64,000 nucleotides of DNA from Dethiothermospora halolimnae (GTDB lineage: Bacteria; Bacillota; Clostridia; Tissierellales; VENL01). Below are positions 49,649-59,612 of this stretch, piece after piece. The DNA is taken from positions 1-64,000 of the forward strand of contig NZ_JBAKFX010000006.1 of NCBI RefSeq assembly GCF_037577855.1, in the 5' to 3' direction. A program made the translations under genes and the position numbers. The notes beneath the pieces are model-generated. The model was not told where the DNA came from. It saw only the letters and a program-made list of their open reading frames with translations, and did no database searches. Numbering within the stretch: position 1 is the first letter of the stretch; each line of letters opens with the position of its first letter.

Positions 49649-52600
49649 ATGAAGAAGTTAATTGAAAAGTTAAAAGATAGATATAATATACTGACTATTA
49701 TTATTTGTTTTATAGTTTTACTTCTTTCCTTTAGATTAGCCACATTAACCATAGTACACGGTGATGAGCTTAGAAAGAAATCGGATACTAAGAGGTTAAA
49801 ACAAGTATCTATAACTGCTCCAAGGGGTGAAATAAGGGATAGGTATGGTCGGCTATTAGCTACAAATAAGCCCAGTTTTACTGTACAATTATTAAAAGAC
49901 GAATTGAGCAATGAAAGTGAGGAAAGAAATCAAATATTATTAGAACTTATGAGTATATTAGAAGACAATAATGAAAGCTATGTGGATCAATTCCCCATAG
50001 TATTTAATATTTTTCAATACAAGGACAAAGAGAAATATATACAAAATGATGCTTTACCAGAAGAAATAGTTATAAAAACTATTATTGATAATAAACTTAT
50101 TGGACAGCTATTTAATATTTTTTATAACTATAAAGATGGTGAACATAACTTCAGTTATATAGCAGCGGACAAAGGAAAATTAATTTTGGAAAAAGAAGGG
50201 ATAGAAGTCCCTATTAATATAAGGTTAGAAAATAATCAAGTTAATATAGAATTTTCCAAGAATAAAGACATTGATCTATGGAAAAAAGAAATGAAAATAG
50301 ATGAAAAATTAAGTGCAAAGGATACTTTAACATATCTTATAAGTAAAGATAACAAAAATATTAGAAAATTAATGTCCAGTCCTATTTTTAGGAAATTAGC
50401 ATTTGAATTTCTAAAGGGGAATGGGTATATAGATGATTTAAAACTAACTGAGTATGCTTTTCGATATGATGTGGACTATATAACTAAAAAAGTTGAGTTA
50501 ATTAAGTCTTTGCCTAATATAGGAGTCACATTGGAATCCGATGCCAAAGACGACTTTATAAATATTGTGCTAAATACATCAATAAATAAATTGATCAGTG
50601 GTGTTTTTGAATCAGAAAATGGTGAAATAATCCCAGGGCAGAGTCTTATTACTAAATTAAAAGAAAAAGAAATAGATTTACCAATAATATATGAAATAGA
50701 CCATGATAACAATAAACTAAAATTTAAATATGAAAGTGAGAAGTCGAAGGTACAGTTTTTAAAAAGGGAAAATTTAAATCAAGAGTCTAAGGCTGTTGAT
50801 GCTTTGATAAGTGTCGGGGAAAAATATAATTTAATACAAGAAGTAATCTTTGAAAAAGATATAAAATATATAGCTCAGAGGGAAACTTTAAACTTTATTA
50901 ATCCAGAGATATCGGTTAAAGAAGGGGTAGAATATACTACCATGGTTAATAAAAAGAACTGGTTAAAACAAAGAGGAATATCTGATGTAAAAAATGCAAA
51001 AGAAACTTTTAGAAAGGTTATGGAAAAGGAAAATATAAATGAAAATTTAAGTAGATATGAAGTTAGACATGTTTTAACTGCTAAAGAACAACTAAGAAAG
51101 CAAATATATAAAGCCTATGAACCTATTACTATATCATATGGAATTAGAGAAACTACTGTAGCAGAAATAGAAGAAAAGAATTTAGAACTTAAAGGTGTTA
51201 AAGTTTCTATAGAGCCTGTAAGATACTATCCTATGGGGGATTTGGCATCCCATTCTTTAGGCTATATGGGGAAGATAGCTACAGAGTCAGAGATTAATAA
51301 ATATCTTAGAAACAGAAAAAATTATTCCCCCGATGATTTAATAGGTAAAACAGGTTTAGAGCAGAAGTTTGAGGAATATCTTAAGGGAGTCGATGGAAAA
51401 AAGAAAGTAGAAGTAGATGCCCTAGGAAACACTACAAAGGTTTTTAGTGAAGAAAAGGCTAAACCGGGAAATAATTTGTTTTTAACAATAGATGCGAACT
51501 TACAGAAAAAAGCAGAGGAATTATTGGAATACGGATTAAAAGAAATACAAAAAGGTGGAGTTTATCAAAGTAAGTGGGGAGATTATGACTATAGGGATAC
51601 ATTTGAAAATGCCACTACCGGCTCCCTTGTTGCTATTGATGTGAAAACTGGGGAAGTATTGGCTATGGCCAATTATCCATCATATGATCCTAACCTATTT
51701 TCCACTGGAATATCCTATGCAGATTATGAGGGTCTAAAACCGAAGAATGAAGAGGATCCATTGGCGCCTAGACCCCTTTATAATGTTGCAATGAAGACGG
51801 CTGTTCAACCAGGTTCTATATTTAAAATGATTACTGCCTTAGCAGGCTTAGAAAAGGGAATAGACCCCTATGCTAAATTATTGACAAGGGGATTTATAGA
51901 ACTGGGAAACAGAACATTTGGTTGCTGGATTTGGAATGATCGGGGAGGTACCCATGGATACGAAAATATGTTTGAGGCTATTAGAGATTCATGTAACTAC
52001 TACTTTTATACTATAACTACTAATCCTGGGGAAAGGAGAACAGGTAAAAATTTAGGGCCTGCAGTTACTTTACAAGACATACTAGATTTATCAAAGAAAT
52101 TTGGATTAGATGAAATAACTGGAATAGAAGTTCCTGGAGAAGGAATAAGGGGAGTACCCAATCCCGAAACTAAAATTAGGATTAGTAAAAGGCGATTAAA
52201 AGGATATTTAAAAGAGAATCTACAGTATTATATCAAAGAAAATATAGATATGGATGATAAGGAATTAAATAAAAAAATTGAAGAGATAACATCTTGGGTT
52301 GGTTTAAATACAACACTTTCTAGAGCTGAGGTTATAAAAGGTTTAGATGAGTTAGGATTTGATGGTTTAAGAAAATTAGAAGGAAAGAATACACCTTTGG
52401 TAGATGTAATAAAGTATACCTATCTAAATTATTCGGGATGGAAACAGGGAGATACTTTAAATGTATCCATCGGCCAAGGTCAAAATGCCTATACACCATT
52501 GCAAATGGCTAGATATATCGCCACATTAGCTAATGGAGGGTATAAAAATACTGTTAGTATAGTTAAGAAAGTTGAAAGTTATAATGGAGGCAAAATTACT

Positions 52601-52984
52601 TTTGAACCTGAAACAGAATCTAAAAGGATACAGTTAAATAATTATGAAAATCTTGACTATATTAAGAAAGGTATGCTAATGGTAACTGGACAAGGTGGGT
52701 CTGCCTATGGAGCTTTTAAAGATTTTCCAGTAAAAGTAGGGGCAAAAACTGGTACAGCTCAGAACCTTTCCATGAACCCTATTACTGGAGAAGAGTATGA
52801 TCCCTATGCATGGTTTGTAGCTTTCGCTCCCTATGATGATCCCCAGATAGCAGTATCAGCTATAATCTTTCAAGGAGGTCATGGGGGATATGCCGGTCCA
52901 ATGGTTAGAGATGTGATAGCGGAGTATTTAGGACTTAATAATCAATATGAAAATATTACTTTTGGAAACAAACTAATAAGATAG
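49649..52984 (+). CDS. mrdA: Penicillin-binding protein 2, long form
   Basis: A class B transpeptidase of the elongation machinery. One membrane segment lies at about residues 15-34, and the dimerisation region begins with APRGEIRDRYG at about 54. The transpeptidase domain has the three motifs SIFK (Ser723 to Lys726), SCN at 781-783 and KTGT at 1033-1036. At 1111 residues it is much longer than the roughly 600-700 of typical PBP2. The extra length is mostly a helical, charged section between about 75 and 480, with another insert before residue 950. It is the fourth gene of the mre operon. AGGAGAGGGAG precedes ATG 49649. Confidence 0.93.
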   Translation: MKKLIEKLKDRYNILTIIICFIVLLLSFRLATLTIVHGDELRKKSDTKRLKQVSITAPRGEIRDRYGRLLATNKPSFTVQLLKDELSNESEERNQILLELMSILEDNNESYVDQFPIVFNIFQYKDKEKYIQNDALPEEIVIKTIIDNKLIGQLFNIFYNYKDGEHNFSYIAADKGKLILEKEGIEVPINIRLENNQVNIEFSKNKDIDLWKKEMKIDEKLSAKDTLTYLISKDNKNIRKLMSSPIFRKLAFEFLKGNGYIDDLKLTEYAFRYDVDYITKKVELIKSLPNIGVTLESDAKDDFINIVLNTSINKLISGVFESENGEIIPGQSLITKLKEKEIDLPIIYEIDHDNNKLKFKYESEKSKVQFLKRENLNQESKAVDALISVGEKYNLIQEVIFEKDIKYIAQRETLNFINPEISVKEGVEYTTMVNKKNWLKQRGISDVKNAKETFRKVMEKENINENLSRYEVRHVLTAKEQLRKQIYKAYEPITISYGIRETTVAEIEEKNLELKGVKVSIEPVRYYPMGDLASHSLGYMGKIATESEINKYLRNRKNYSPDDLIGKTGLEQKFEEYLKGVDGKKKVEVDALGNTTKVFSEEKAKPGNNLFLTIDANLQKKAEELLEYGLKEIQKGGVYQSKWGDYDYRDTFENATTGSLVAIDVKTGEVLAMANYPSYDPNLFSTGISYADYEGLKPKNEEDPLAPRPLYNVAMKTAVQPGSIFKMITALAGLEKGIDPYAKLLTRGFIELGNRTFGCWIWNDRGGTHGYENMFEAIRDSCNYYFYTITTNPGERRTGKNLGPAVTLQDILDLSKKFGLDEITGIEVPGEGIRGVPNPETKIRISKRRLKGYLKENLQYYIKENIDMDDKELNKKIEEITSWVGLNTTLSRAEVIKGLDELGFDGLRKLEGKNTPLVDVIKYTYLNYSGWKQGDTLNVSIGQGQNAYTPLQMARYIATLANGGYKNTVSIVKKVESYNGGKITFEPETESKRIQLNNYENLDYIKKGMLMVTGQGGSAYGAFKDFPVKVGAKTGTAQNLSMNPITGEEYDPYAWFVAFAPYDDPQIAVSAIIFQGGHGGYAGPMVRDVIAEYLGLNNQYENITFGNKLIR

Positions 52985-53011
52985 TACTATCTTATTAGTT
53001 TGTCTTTTTTT
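52968..53011 (+). terminator. Terminator of the mre-PBP2 operon, overlapping the stop codon
   Basis: A 36-bp perfect palindrome (arms 52968-52985 and 52986-53003) includes the last codons of the PBP2 gene and is followed by CTTTTTTTT. Confidence 0.85.
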
Positions 53012-53082
53012 AAAAATCAAGAAGGAATTATTCTTTATTTGAAGAAGTATTATTTAACAGCAATATCTATGGAGGTAGTAAC

Positions 53083-53715
53083 ATGGGAACGAATTTGATT
53101 ACATTTAAAGGAAATGAAAAAGGAATATATGTTTATATTAAGAATGGTGATTTTAAAAAAATTAAATTAGAATTAGATGATATGCTGAATAAGTCAAAGG
53201 ATTTTTTCAAAGGGGGAAAAGTAGTTAATTTTAAAGGTAGATCATTGTCCTTAGAAGAAAAATCTGAATTAAAATATATAATAAACAATAAATACGGTAT
53301 TGCTGTAGAGGAAATAATAGAAAAGGATGATAACAAAGACAATGTAGAAGCTAATTATTTTTTTGAAGGAATAGAGGAAGGGAAAACCAAATTTGTTAGG
53401 ACAACTATTAGATCAGGACAAAAAGTTGAATATGATGGCAATATTATAATACTGGGGGATATAAATCCTGGAGGAGAGGTTACTGCTAAAGGAAACATAA
53501 TCGTTTTAGGGGTATTAAGAGGAATAGCCCATGCCGGTTGTGATGGGAATACCGAAGCAATAGTTGCTGCTTTTAGATTACAACCGACTCAGCTTAGAAT
53601 AGCCGATTTTATTGCACGTTCCCCAGATGATGATGATATAATATCAAAATGGCCAGAATTAGCTAAAATAAAAGACGATATGGTGTTGATTGAACCATAT
53701 TTACCAAAAAAATAA
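53083..53715 (+). CDS. minC: Septum site-determining protein MinC
   Basis: An FtsZ polymerisation inhibitor of 210 residues. The N-terminal domain is about 1-100. The C-terminal beta-helix (about 103-205) has RTTIRSGQKVEYDGNIIILGDINPGGEV and the GGEVTAKGNIIVLG-type repeats, ending with GIAHAGC. It is carried with minD and minE. GGAGGTAG lies upstream of ATG 53083. Confidence 0.95.
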   Translation: MGTNLITFKGNEKGIYVYIKNGDFKKIKLELDDMLNKSKDFFKGGKVVNFKGRSLSLEEKSELKYIINNKYGIAVEEIIEKDDNKDNVEANYFFEGIEEGKTKFVRTTIRSGQKVEYDGNIIILGDINPGGEVTAKGNIIVLGVLRGIAHAGCDGNTEAIVAAFRLQPTQLRIADFIARSPDDDDIISKWPELAKIKDDMVLIEPYLPKK

Positions 53716-53737
53716 GAAATTGTAGGAGGTTAGATAT

Positions 53738-54532
53738 ATGGGAGAAGTTATAGTTATTACTTCTGGAAAGGGTGGAGTAGGAAAAACGACTACTACTGCT
53801 AATATAGGTACAGGTTTAGCCATGGAAGGGAATAAAGTTGTTGTTATAGATGCAGATATAGGACTTAGAAATCTTGATGTAGTGTTGGGATTAGAAAACA
53901 GAATTGTCTATGACATTGTGGATGTGGTAGAAGGAGTTTGTAGATTAAAACAGGGACTTATACGGGATAAAAGATACGATGGACTTTTCCTGATGCCAGC
54001 TGCTCAGACTAAAGATAAAACTGCAATATCACCAAAGCAAATGTATGAATTATGTGAGAAGTTAAAAGAAAAGTTTGATTATGTTATTATAGATTGTCCA
54101 GCTGGAATAGAACAAGGATTTCAAAATGCTATAGCTGGTGCTGATAGAGCCCTTGTGGTTACCACCCCTGAAATTTCAGCTGTTAGAGATGCCGATAGAA
54201 TAATCGGACTATTAGAAGCTAAGGGGTTGAATGATCCGCTGCTTATCATTAATAGAATTAGACAGGATATGGTTAAAAGAGGAGATATGATGAACATAGA
54301 GGATATGACTGATATTCTGGCCATTGATTTATTAGGTATAGTTCCAGATGATGAGTCTATTGTTATATCAACCAATAGAGGTGAGCCTGCAGTTACAGAT
54401 GAGAAAACCTTGGCAGGACAAGCCTTTAGAAATATAACTAAAAGAATTATGGGAGAAGAGGTTCCCTTATTAAATCTAGATGTAGATGAAGGGATGCTGT
54501 CGAAGTTTAGAAAGTTAATTTTTGGGAAATAA
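53738..54532 (+). CDS. minD: Septum site-determining ATPase MinD
   Basis: A ParA-type ATPase of 264 residues that carries MinC to the membrane. The deviant Walker A GKGGVGKTTTTANIG lies at about residues 10-24, with the FDYVIIDCPAGIEQG Walker B region. The C-terminal MLSKFRKLIFGK helix is the amphipathic membrane-targeting tail. It sits 22 bases after minC with TAGGAGG. Confidence 0.97.
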   Translation: MGEVIVITSGKGGVGKTTTTANIGTGLAMEGNKVVVIDADIGLRNLDVVLGLENRIVYDIVDVVEGVCRLKQGLIRDKRYDGLFLMPAAQTKDKTAISPKQMYELCEKLKEKFDYVIIDCPAGIEQGFQNAIAGADRALVVTTPEISAVRDADRIIGLLEAKGLNDPLLIINRIRQDMVKRGDMMNIEDMTDILAIDLLGIVPDDESIVISTNRGEPAVTDEKTLAGQAFRNITKRIMGEEVPLLNLDVDEGMLSKFRKLIFGK

Positions 54533-54550
54533 TAAAAAGGAGGAGTAGAG

Positions 54551-54835
54551 TTGGATTTTTTCAAGATTTTTGGGAAGAATGATAATAGTAGTAAAAACAA
54601 GGCAAAAGAAAGGTTAAAGCTTGTGTTAATCCACGATAGAGCAAATATTTCTCCTCGTTTTTTAGAAATGATTAAGGGAGATATGATAAGGGTAATATCC
54701 GACTACATGGAGATTGATGAACAGGGATTAGATATTAAATTTACAAGAACTAAGAGAGACAGTGATAATACACCAATACCTGCATTGGTTGCTAATATAC
54801 CTATTATAAAAATGAAGGATAAGGATTTAGAATAA
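54551..54835 (+). CDS. minE: Cell division topological factor MinE
   Basis: A 94-residue MinE with membrane-binding N-terminus (LDFFKIFGK), the MinD-contact section KERLKLVLIHDRANISPRFLEMIKGDMI and a C-terminal dimer domain. A clostridial genome with MinE should show pole-to-pole oscillation rather than a DivIVA-only system. The start is TTG 54551 after AAGGAGGAG. Confidence 0.95.
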   Translation: MDFFKIFGKNDNSSKNKAKERLKLVLIHDRANISPRFLEMIKGDMIRVISDYMEIDEQGLDIKFTRTKRDSDNTPIPALVANIPIIKMKDKDLE

Positions 54836-54854
54836 TTTTACTAGGAGGCGGCCG

Positions 54855-55244
54855 ATGAATATTGCATTAGTAGCCCACGATAAAAAGAAAAAAGACATAA
54901 TTAATTTTGCTATAGCATTTAAACATATACTTAAGGAGCATAGATTATATGCTACAGGAACCACAGGTAGAGTTATAGAAGAGGCAACAGAACTTAACAT
55001 TAAACGATTTTTATCTGGCCCTTTGGGAGGAGACCAACAGATCGGAGCTCAAATAGCAATGAATAATATGGATATAGTTATCTTTCTTAGAGATCCTTTA
55101 ACAGCCCAACCCCATGAACCAGATATTTTAGCATTAATGAGACTATGTGATGTTCATTCCATTCCCTTAGCCACAAATATAGCCACAGCAGAGCTGTTAA
55201 TTAAGTCAATGGCAAGAGGAGATATGGAGTGGAGAAAGATTTAA
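54855..55244 (+). CDS. mgsA: Methylglyoxal synthase
   Basis: Converts dihydroxyacetone phosphate to methylglyoxal and phosphate, a bypass that relieves phosphate starvation or sugar phosphate overload. The 129 residues match the family. Motifs are LVAHDKKK, YATGTTG, SGPLGGDQQIG and the MDIVIFLRDPLT with catalytic aspartates. It follows minE by 19 bases with TAGGAGGCGG. A terminator follows at 55243. Confidence 0.96.
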   Translation: MNIALVAHDKKKKDIINFAIAFKHILKEHRLYATGTTGRVIEEATELNIKRFLSGPLGGDQQIGAQIAMNNMDIVIFLRDPLTAQPHEPDILALMRLCDVHSIPLATNIATAELLIKSMARGDMEWRKI

Positions 55245-55280
55245 AAAAATAACACCTAAGGGATTAGGTGTTATTTTTTT
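55243..55280 (+). terminator. Terminator after mgsA
   Basis: AAAAAAATAACACCTA (55243-55258) pairs with TAGGTGTTATTTTTTT (55265-55280). Confidence 0.9.
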
Positions 55281-55339
55281 GGAATAAACTAATAGATAAA
55301 TAAATACAAATATAATAAACAAGTAAGTAGGTGATATAT

Positions 55340-56041
55340 TTGTCTATTAGGAAAAAATTTAGAAGGGAAAGTAAGGGTTTTAAGGTTAATAGAAGGCATA
55401 GCAATAGCGAAAAGGAAAAAAACTTTTATAGACAACAATTTAAAAAACTCTTAATTAGTATAATTATTGTTTTGTTTATTATAATTATAAAAAAATTTGA
55501 TACAGAGCCAACAAAGAAAATTATAAAGATAGTGTCAAATACTCTTAATTATAATATGGATATAAAAGAAGATGGTAAAAAAATACTAGACTATGGCAAG
55601 CATTTATCGGGAATATCAGATAAAGTTATATCTATTTTTAAAGTTAAAGAGGAAGAAGAATATATTTTCCCTGTTAATGGAAAAATATATGAAAAGTTTG
55701 GTAAAGAAAAGAAAAGTAATGGTGTAACAGTATTTCATAAAGGGATTAGTATATTAACTCAGCAAAAAGAAGTTTTATCAATGGACAAAGGAAAAGTTAT
55801 AGAGGTAGGGGAAAATAGGTTAATTGGAAAATTTGTAAAAATTCAACATGGGGGCTTTGAAGCCGTTTATGGATATCTTCATAGGATAAATGCTATAGAA
55901 AGTCAAAATGTAGATAAAGGAGAAAAAATAGGAGAAATAAAAGATGAGGGGAAAAAAATTTTATACTTAGAAACTAGGAAAAAAGGTAAGGCTGTGGACC
56001 CAATGACAATACTAAGTAATATAACAACCTATGGACTATAA
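55340..56041 (+). CDS. M23-type membrane protein, SpoIVFA-like
   Basis: A 233-residue protein with a basic N-terminal tail, one membrane segment at about residues 33-50 and a C-terminal M23/LytM fold. The zinc residues are degenerate: VFHKGISI keeps a His but lacks the HxxxD spacing aspartate (Ser instead), and LYLETR replaces HLHFE. It is therefore not an active peptidase. Position immediately before a SpoIVFB-type protease makes it the counterpart of SpoIVFA, the inhibitor and anchor of that protease in sporulation. TTG 55340 has GGTGAT upstream. Confidence 0.8.
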   Translation: MSIRKKFRRESKGFKVNRRHSNSEKEKNFYRQQFKKLLISIIIVLFIIIIKKFDTEPTKKIIKIVSNTLNYNMDIKEDGKKILDYGKHLSGISDKVISIFKVKEEEEYIFPVNGKIYEKFGKEKKSNGVTVFHKGISILTQQKEVLSMDKGKVIEVGENRLIGKFVKIQHGGFEAVYGYLHRINAIESQNVDKGEKIGEIKDEGKKILYLETRKKGKAVDPMTILSNITTYGL

Positions 56042-56056
56042 TAAGGATGTGCTTTA

Positions 56057-56938
56057 ATGACTATTTTAGAAATAAAGGACATAAAAGTAAAAATAAACAT
56101 TTTACTTATAGCTTTACTTATTTTTTATTGTTATTTAGGTTATAATATAAAAATAATTATTAGTTTTATATTTGTAATAATCCATGAATTTACCCACATT
56201 TTTATAGCCACAAAATTAGGTATTAAGTTTAACGAGATAGAATTATTTCCTTTTGGAGGAGTAGCAAAGTCTGACTCAATAATAGGAACAGATACTAGGG
56301 CTGAAATTATAGTATCAATAGCTGGGCCACTGATAAATTTTATATTTGGATTGATGTTTTTTATAACTAATACTTTATTCTATAGTAGTGAAACATTAAT
56401 ATTTATCTACAGTATAAATTTTCTATTGGCCATATTTAATATATTACCTATATTACCCTTGGATGGGGGAAGAATAGTTAGGGCTTTTTTATCTAGTTTT
56501 TGGGGATTTAAGAGGGTTACCCATACTATGGTAAATATCTCTTACTTAATTTCAGGAATAATATTTTCTTATGGAGTATATGTTTTTCTTATGGAAAAAC
56601 AGGGAGTGTATTTAATGTTAATTTCAAGCTTTATTTTTGTAGCTGCCAAAAAAGAAAAAGAAATGGTAGCTTTTATTTTCATAAAGGAGATATTGGGAAA
56701 GAAGAACCTTTTATTAAAACAAAAAGCTATGAATGGCGAGATTATAGTTGTGTTAAAAGATACTACTATAAAAGAGGCCTTAGAATATTTTTTGCCGAAG
56801 AGATATCATATTTTATATATAATAAATAAGGATGGAGATTGTGTTGGTTTGATAAATGAAAATGAATTTATAAAATATACAATAGAATATGGAATAGATA
56901 TTAGTTTAAATGACCTATTAATTAGAATAAAAAAATGA
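56057..56938 (+). CDS. spoIVFB: M50 family intramembrane protease, SpoIVFB-like
   Basis: A 293-residue site-2-type protease with about six membrane segments. The zinc motif HEFTH lies at about residues 37-41 and the third ligand is in LPLDGGRIV near 138. A C-terminal CBS-like region (about 225-290) resembles that of SpoIVFB. In Bacillus this enzyme cuts pro-sigma-K in the mother cell during spore formation. The pairing with the gene at 55340 supports the call. It starts 16 bases after that gene. Confidence 0.88.
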   Translation: MTILEIKDIKVKINILLIALLIFYCYLGYNIKIIISFIFVIIHEFTHIFIATKLGIKFNEIELFPFGGVAKSDSIIGTDTRAEIIVSIAGPLINFIFGLMFFITNTLFYSSETLIFIYSINFLLAIFNILPILPLDGGRIVRAFLSSFWGFKRVTHTMVNISYLISGIIFSYGVYVFLMEKQGVYLMLISSFIFVAAKKEKEMVAFIFIKEILGKKNLLLKQKAMNGEIIVVLKDTTIKEALEYFLPKRYHILYIINKDGDCVGLINENEFIKYTIEYGIDISLNDLLIRIKK

Positions 56939-56989
56939 TAGAATGGTATAGATAAGCAATTTATTTTTTTAAGAAAGGTGATAACAAAT

Positions 56990-58828
56990 ATGGATAAAAA
57001 TATATTAGAAGAAGTACTTTTAAAAGTAGAAAAACCAGCAAGATACATAGGAAATGAACAGAATATATGTATAAAAGACTTAAATGATATAAATGTTAGA
57101 TTTGGTTTTGCATTTCCAGACATATATGAAGTGGGAATGTCCCATTTAGGTCTTCATATACTATATAATCTTTTAAATAATGAAGATGATATATATTGTG
57201 AGAGGATATTTGCTCCGTGGATTGATATGGAAGGGATGATGAGGAAAAAGAATATACCCTTATACACGCTTGAAACTAAAACACCTATAAATGAGCTTGA
57301 TTTTGTTGGATTCACTTTACAATATGAAATGAGTTATACAAACATACTAAATATGCTAGACTTGGGTAATATACCAATTTTAACAACTGATAGAGGTATT
57401 GATGATCCATTTATAATAGCTGGGGGACCCTGTGCATATAATCCAGAACCCCTAGCCGATGTAATTGACTTTTTTGTTATAGGAGAAGGGGAAGAATTAA
57501 ACTTAGAAGTGTTGCAATCCTATAAAGAATGGAAGAGAGAAGGGAAAGATAGAAAGGAGTTCTTAGAAAAAGTTGCAGAAATAGAAGGAATATATGTACC
57601 GTCCCATTATGATATAGTATATAACAATGATAATACGATAAAGGAAATGAAACCCAAAAAGAAAAGTTACCCTACTAAAATAAAGAAAAGAATTGTAAGT
57701 GATTTAAATGACACTTATTTCCCTGATAAAATTATAGTACCATATATAGAAACGGTACATGATAGAATAATTTTAGAAATATTTAGAGGCTGTACAAGGG
57801 GATGTAGGTTTTGCCAAGCAGGTATGATATATAGACCTGTTAGGGAACGAAGTGTGGATAATTTAGTAGAGATCGCTAAAAAACTTGTGGCTATCACAGG
57901 TCATGATGAAATATCCTTATCATCATTAAGTACTGGGGATTATTCAAAATTAGAAGAATTGGTAATGAGATTAATAAAAGAGTTTAAGGGGCAACAAATA
58001 GGGTTATCATTACCTTCTTTAAGACTTGACTCATTTTCTCCAGATGTCATAGAAGAGATTCAAAAGGTTAGAAAAACCGGGTTAACATTTGCCCCTGAAG
58101 CTGGGACCCAAAGGCTTAGGGATGTAATAAATAAAGGGATAAATGAAGAGAACTTAATAACCTCTGTTGAAGATGCATTTTCCAGGGGATGGTCCAGTGT
58201 TAAATTGTATTTTATGATTGGACTTCCCACTGAGACTGATGATGACGTGATGGGAATTAAAGACTTAGCTTATAAGGTAAAGGATAAGTTCTTTAGTCTA
58301 CCAAAGGATAAAAGAAAAGGAAACTTAAAGGTAACAGCTAGTACATCTTGTTTTGTGCCTAAGCCATTTACTCCATTTCAGTGGCATCCTCAAGACACTA
58401 TGGAGGAGTTTAATAGAAAAATTAGTATCCTTAGGGGAGAAATAAGAGACAGAAAAATAAATTATAACTATCATACACCTAAACTTAGTTTCCTAGAAGC
58501 CGTTGTTGCCAGAGGAGATAGACAGGTAGGCAGAGCATTAATAGAAGCGTGGAAAAATGGATGTAAGTTTGATGGATGGGACGATCAATTTAAATATGAT
58601 GTTTGGGTAGAGGCATTTAAAAATACAGGTATAGACCCAAACTTTTATGCCAATAGAGAAAGGGAATATGATGAAGTTTTACCTTGGGATTTCATAGATG
58701 TTGGGGTTTCAAAACAATACCTTATAGATGAGAATGAAAGGGCCAAAGAAGGGACATTAACAAAGGATTGTAGAGAAGGTTGTACTAATTGTGGTATTAA
58801 TAGGACTTTTACAGGTGGTGTTTGCTAA
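56990..58828 (+). CDS. TIGR03960-type B12-binding radical SAM protein
   Basis: A 612-residue radical SAM protein with an N-terminal cobalamin-type domain (about 20-180). The cluster motif CTRGCRFCQ near residue 267 supplies the three cysteines. The ending has further cysteines (DCREGCTNCGIN). The family is widely found next to the DUF2344 gene and upstream of RNase G and ribosomal protein L21, as here. A role in RNA or ribosome modification is a reasonable guess but unproven. ATG 56990 follows AAAGGTGATAAC; an in-frame GTG 56978 lies within that site. Confidence 0.93.
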   Translation: MDKNILEEVLLKVEKPARYIGNEQNICIKDLNDINVRFGFAFPDIYEVGMSHLGLHILYNLLNNEDDIYCERIFAPWIDMEGMMRKKNIPLYTLETKTPINELDFVGFTLQYEMSYTNILNMLDLGNIPILTTDRGIDDPFIIAGGPCAYNPEPLADVIDFFVIGEGEELNLEVLQSYKEWKREGKDRKEFLEKVAEIEGIYVPSHYDIVYNNDNTIKEMKPKKKSYPTKIKKRIVSDLNDTYFPDKIIVPYIETVHDRIILEIFRGCTRGCRFCQAGMIYRPVRERSVDNLVEIAKKLVAITGHDEISLSSLSTGDYSKLEELVMRLIKEFKGQQIGLSLPSLRLDSFSPDVIEEIQKVRKTGLTFAPEAGTQRLRDVINKGINEENLITSVEDAFSRGWSSVKLYFMIGLPTETDDDVMGIKDLAYKVKDKFFSLPKDKRKGNLKVTASTSCFVPKPFTPFQWHPQDTMEEFNRKISILRGEIRDRKINYNYHTPKLSFLEAVVARGDRQVGRALIEAWKNGCKFDGWDDQFKYDVWVEAFKNTGIDPNFYANREREYDEVLPWDFIDVGVSKQYLIDENERAKEGTLTKDCREGCTNCGINRTFTGGVC

Positions 58829-59529
58829 TGATAAAAATAAGAGGAAAATTTATTAAAGGTGAAGAATTAAAATATATAGGGCATCTTGACTTGATGCGGC
58901 TATTTCAGAGAGCCTTTAGAAGGGCAAATATCCCAATGAAATACAGTGAAGGATATAATCCTCAACCTAAATTTTCTACGGCTACAGCACTGGCATTAGG
59001 CATCCCAAGTGATGGAGAATATTTCGAAATTGAGTTGGTAGAAAAAATCGATATTGATGGGTTTGTTAAAAATATGAATAGGGTATTACCTAATGGAATA
59101 GAGATACTGAAGGCTGTTTATGTAGATAGTAAAAAGTCATTGACATCAAAATTAAGATGGGCAACTTATATTATGGAGTTGACCTTTGAAAATAGTTTAG
59201 ATAAAGACGGGTTAGAATCTGAGATAGACAAACTATTAAAGAAAAGTGAAATAATAATTACAAAAGAAAAGAAGAAAAAGGGAAAAATAAAGATAAGGGA
59301 AGTAAATATTAGAGATTATATTGAAGAAATCCTTGTATTGTTAGTTGATGGTAATAATGGAATTTTAAAGACTAAATTAAAAACAGGGAGTCAAGGTAAT
59401 TTGAAGCCTGAAGTTCTGATAGAATCCATGGAAAAGTATTGTAATATAAATATTAATGGTGATAAAACTAAAATTAAACGATTAGAACTCTTTATAGAAG
59501 AGAATAATAAAATAATAACACCATTATAA
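58828..59529 (+). CDS. TIGR03936/DUF2344 radical SAM-associated protein
   Basis: A 233-residue protein of the DUF2344 family, always paired with the radical SAM gene before it. Family pattern: YIGHLDLMRLFQRAFRRANIPMKYSEGYNPQP near the start, then LALGIPSDGEYFEIEL. The fold recalls a ferredoxin-like domain. ATG 58828 overlaps the stop of the previous gene as TAATG, so translation is coupled. The exact role is unknown. Confidence 0.92.
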   Translation: MIKIRGKFIKGEELKYIGHLDLMRLFQRAFRRANIPMKYSEGYNPQPKFSTATALALGIPSDGEYFEIELVEKIDIDGFVKNMNRVLPNGIEILKAVYVDSKKSLTSKLRWATYIMELTFENSLDKDGLESEIDKLLKKSEIIITKEKKKKGKIKIREVNIRDYIEEILVLLVDGNNGILKTKLKTGSQGNLKPEVLIESMEKYCNININGDKTKIKRLELFIEENNKIITPL

Positions 59530-59612
59530 AAATTAGTATATTATTTCTATAGGACATGCTTCAGCAAAAAATATCTTACCTTGGGAATATTTCATATTTT
59601 AGGAGAGGTATT

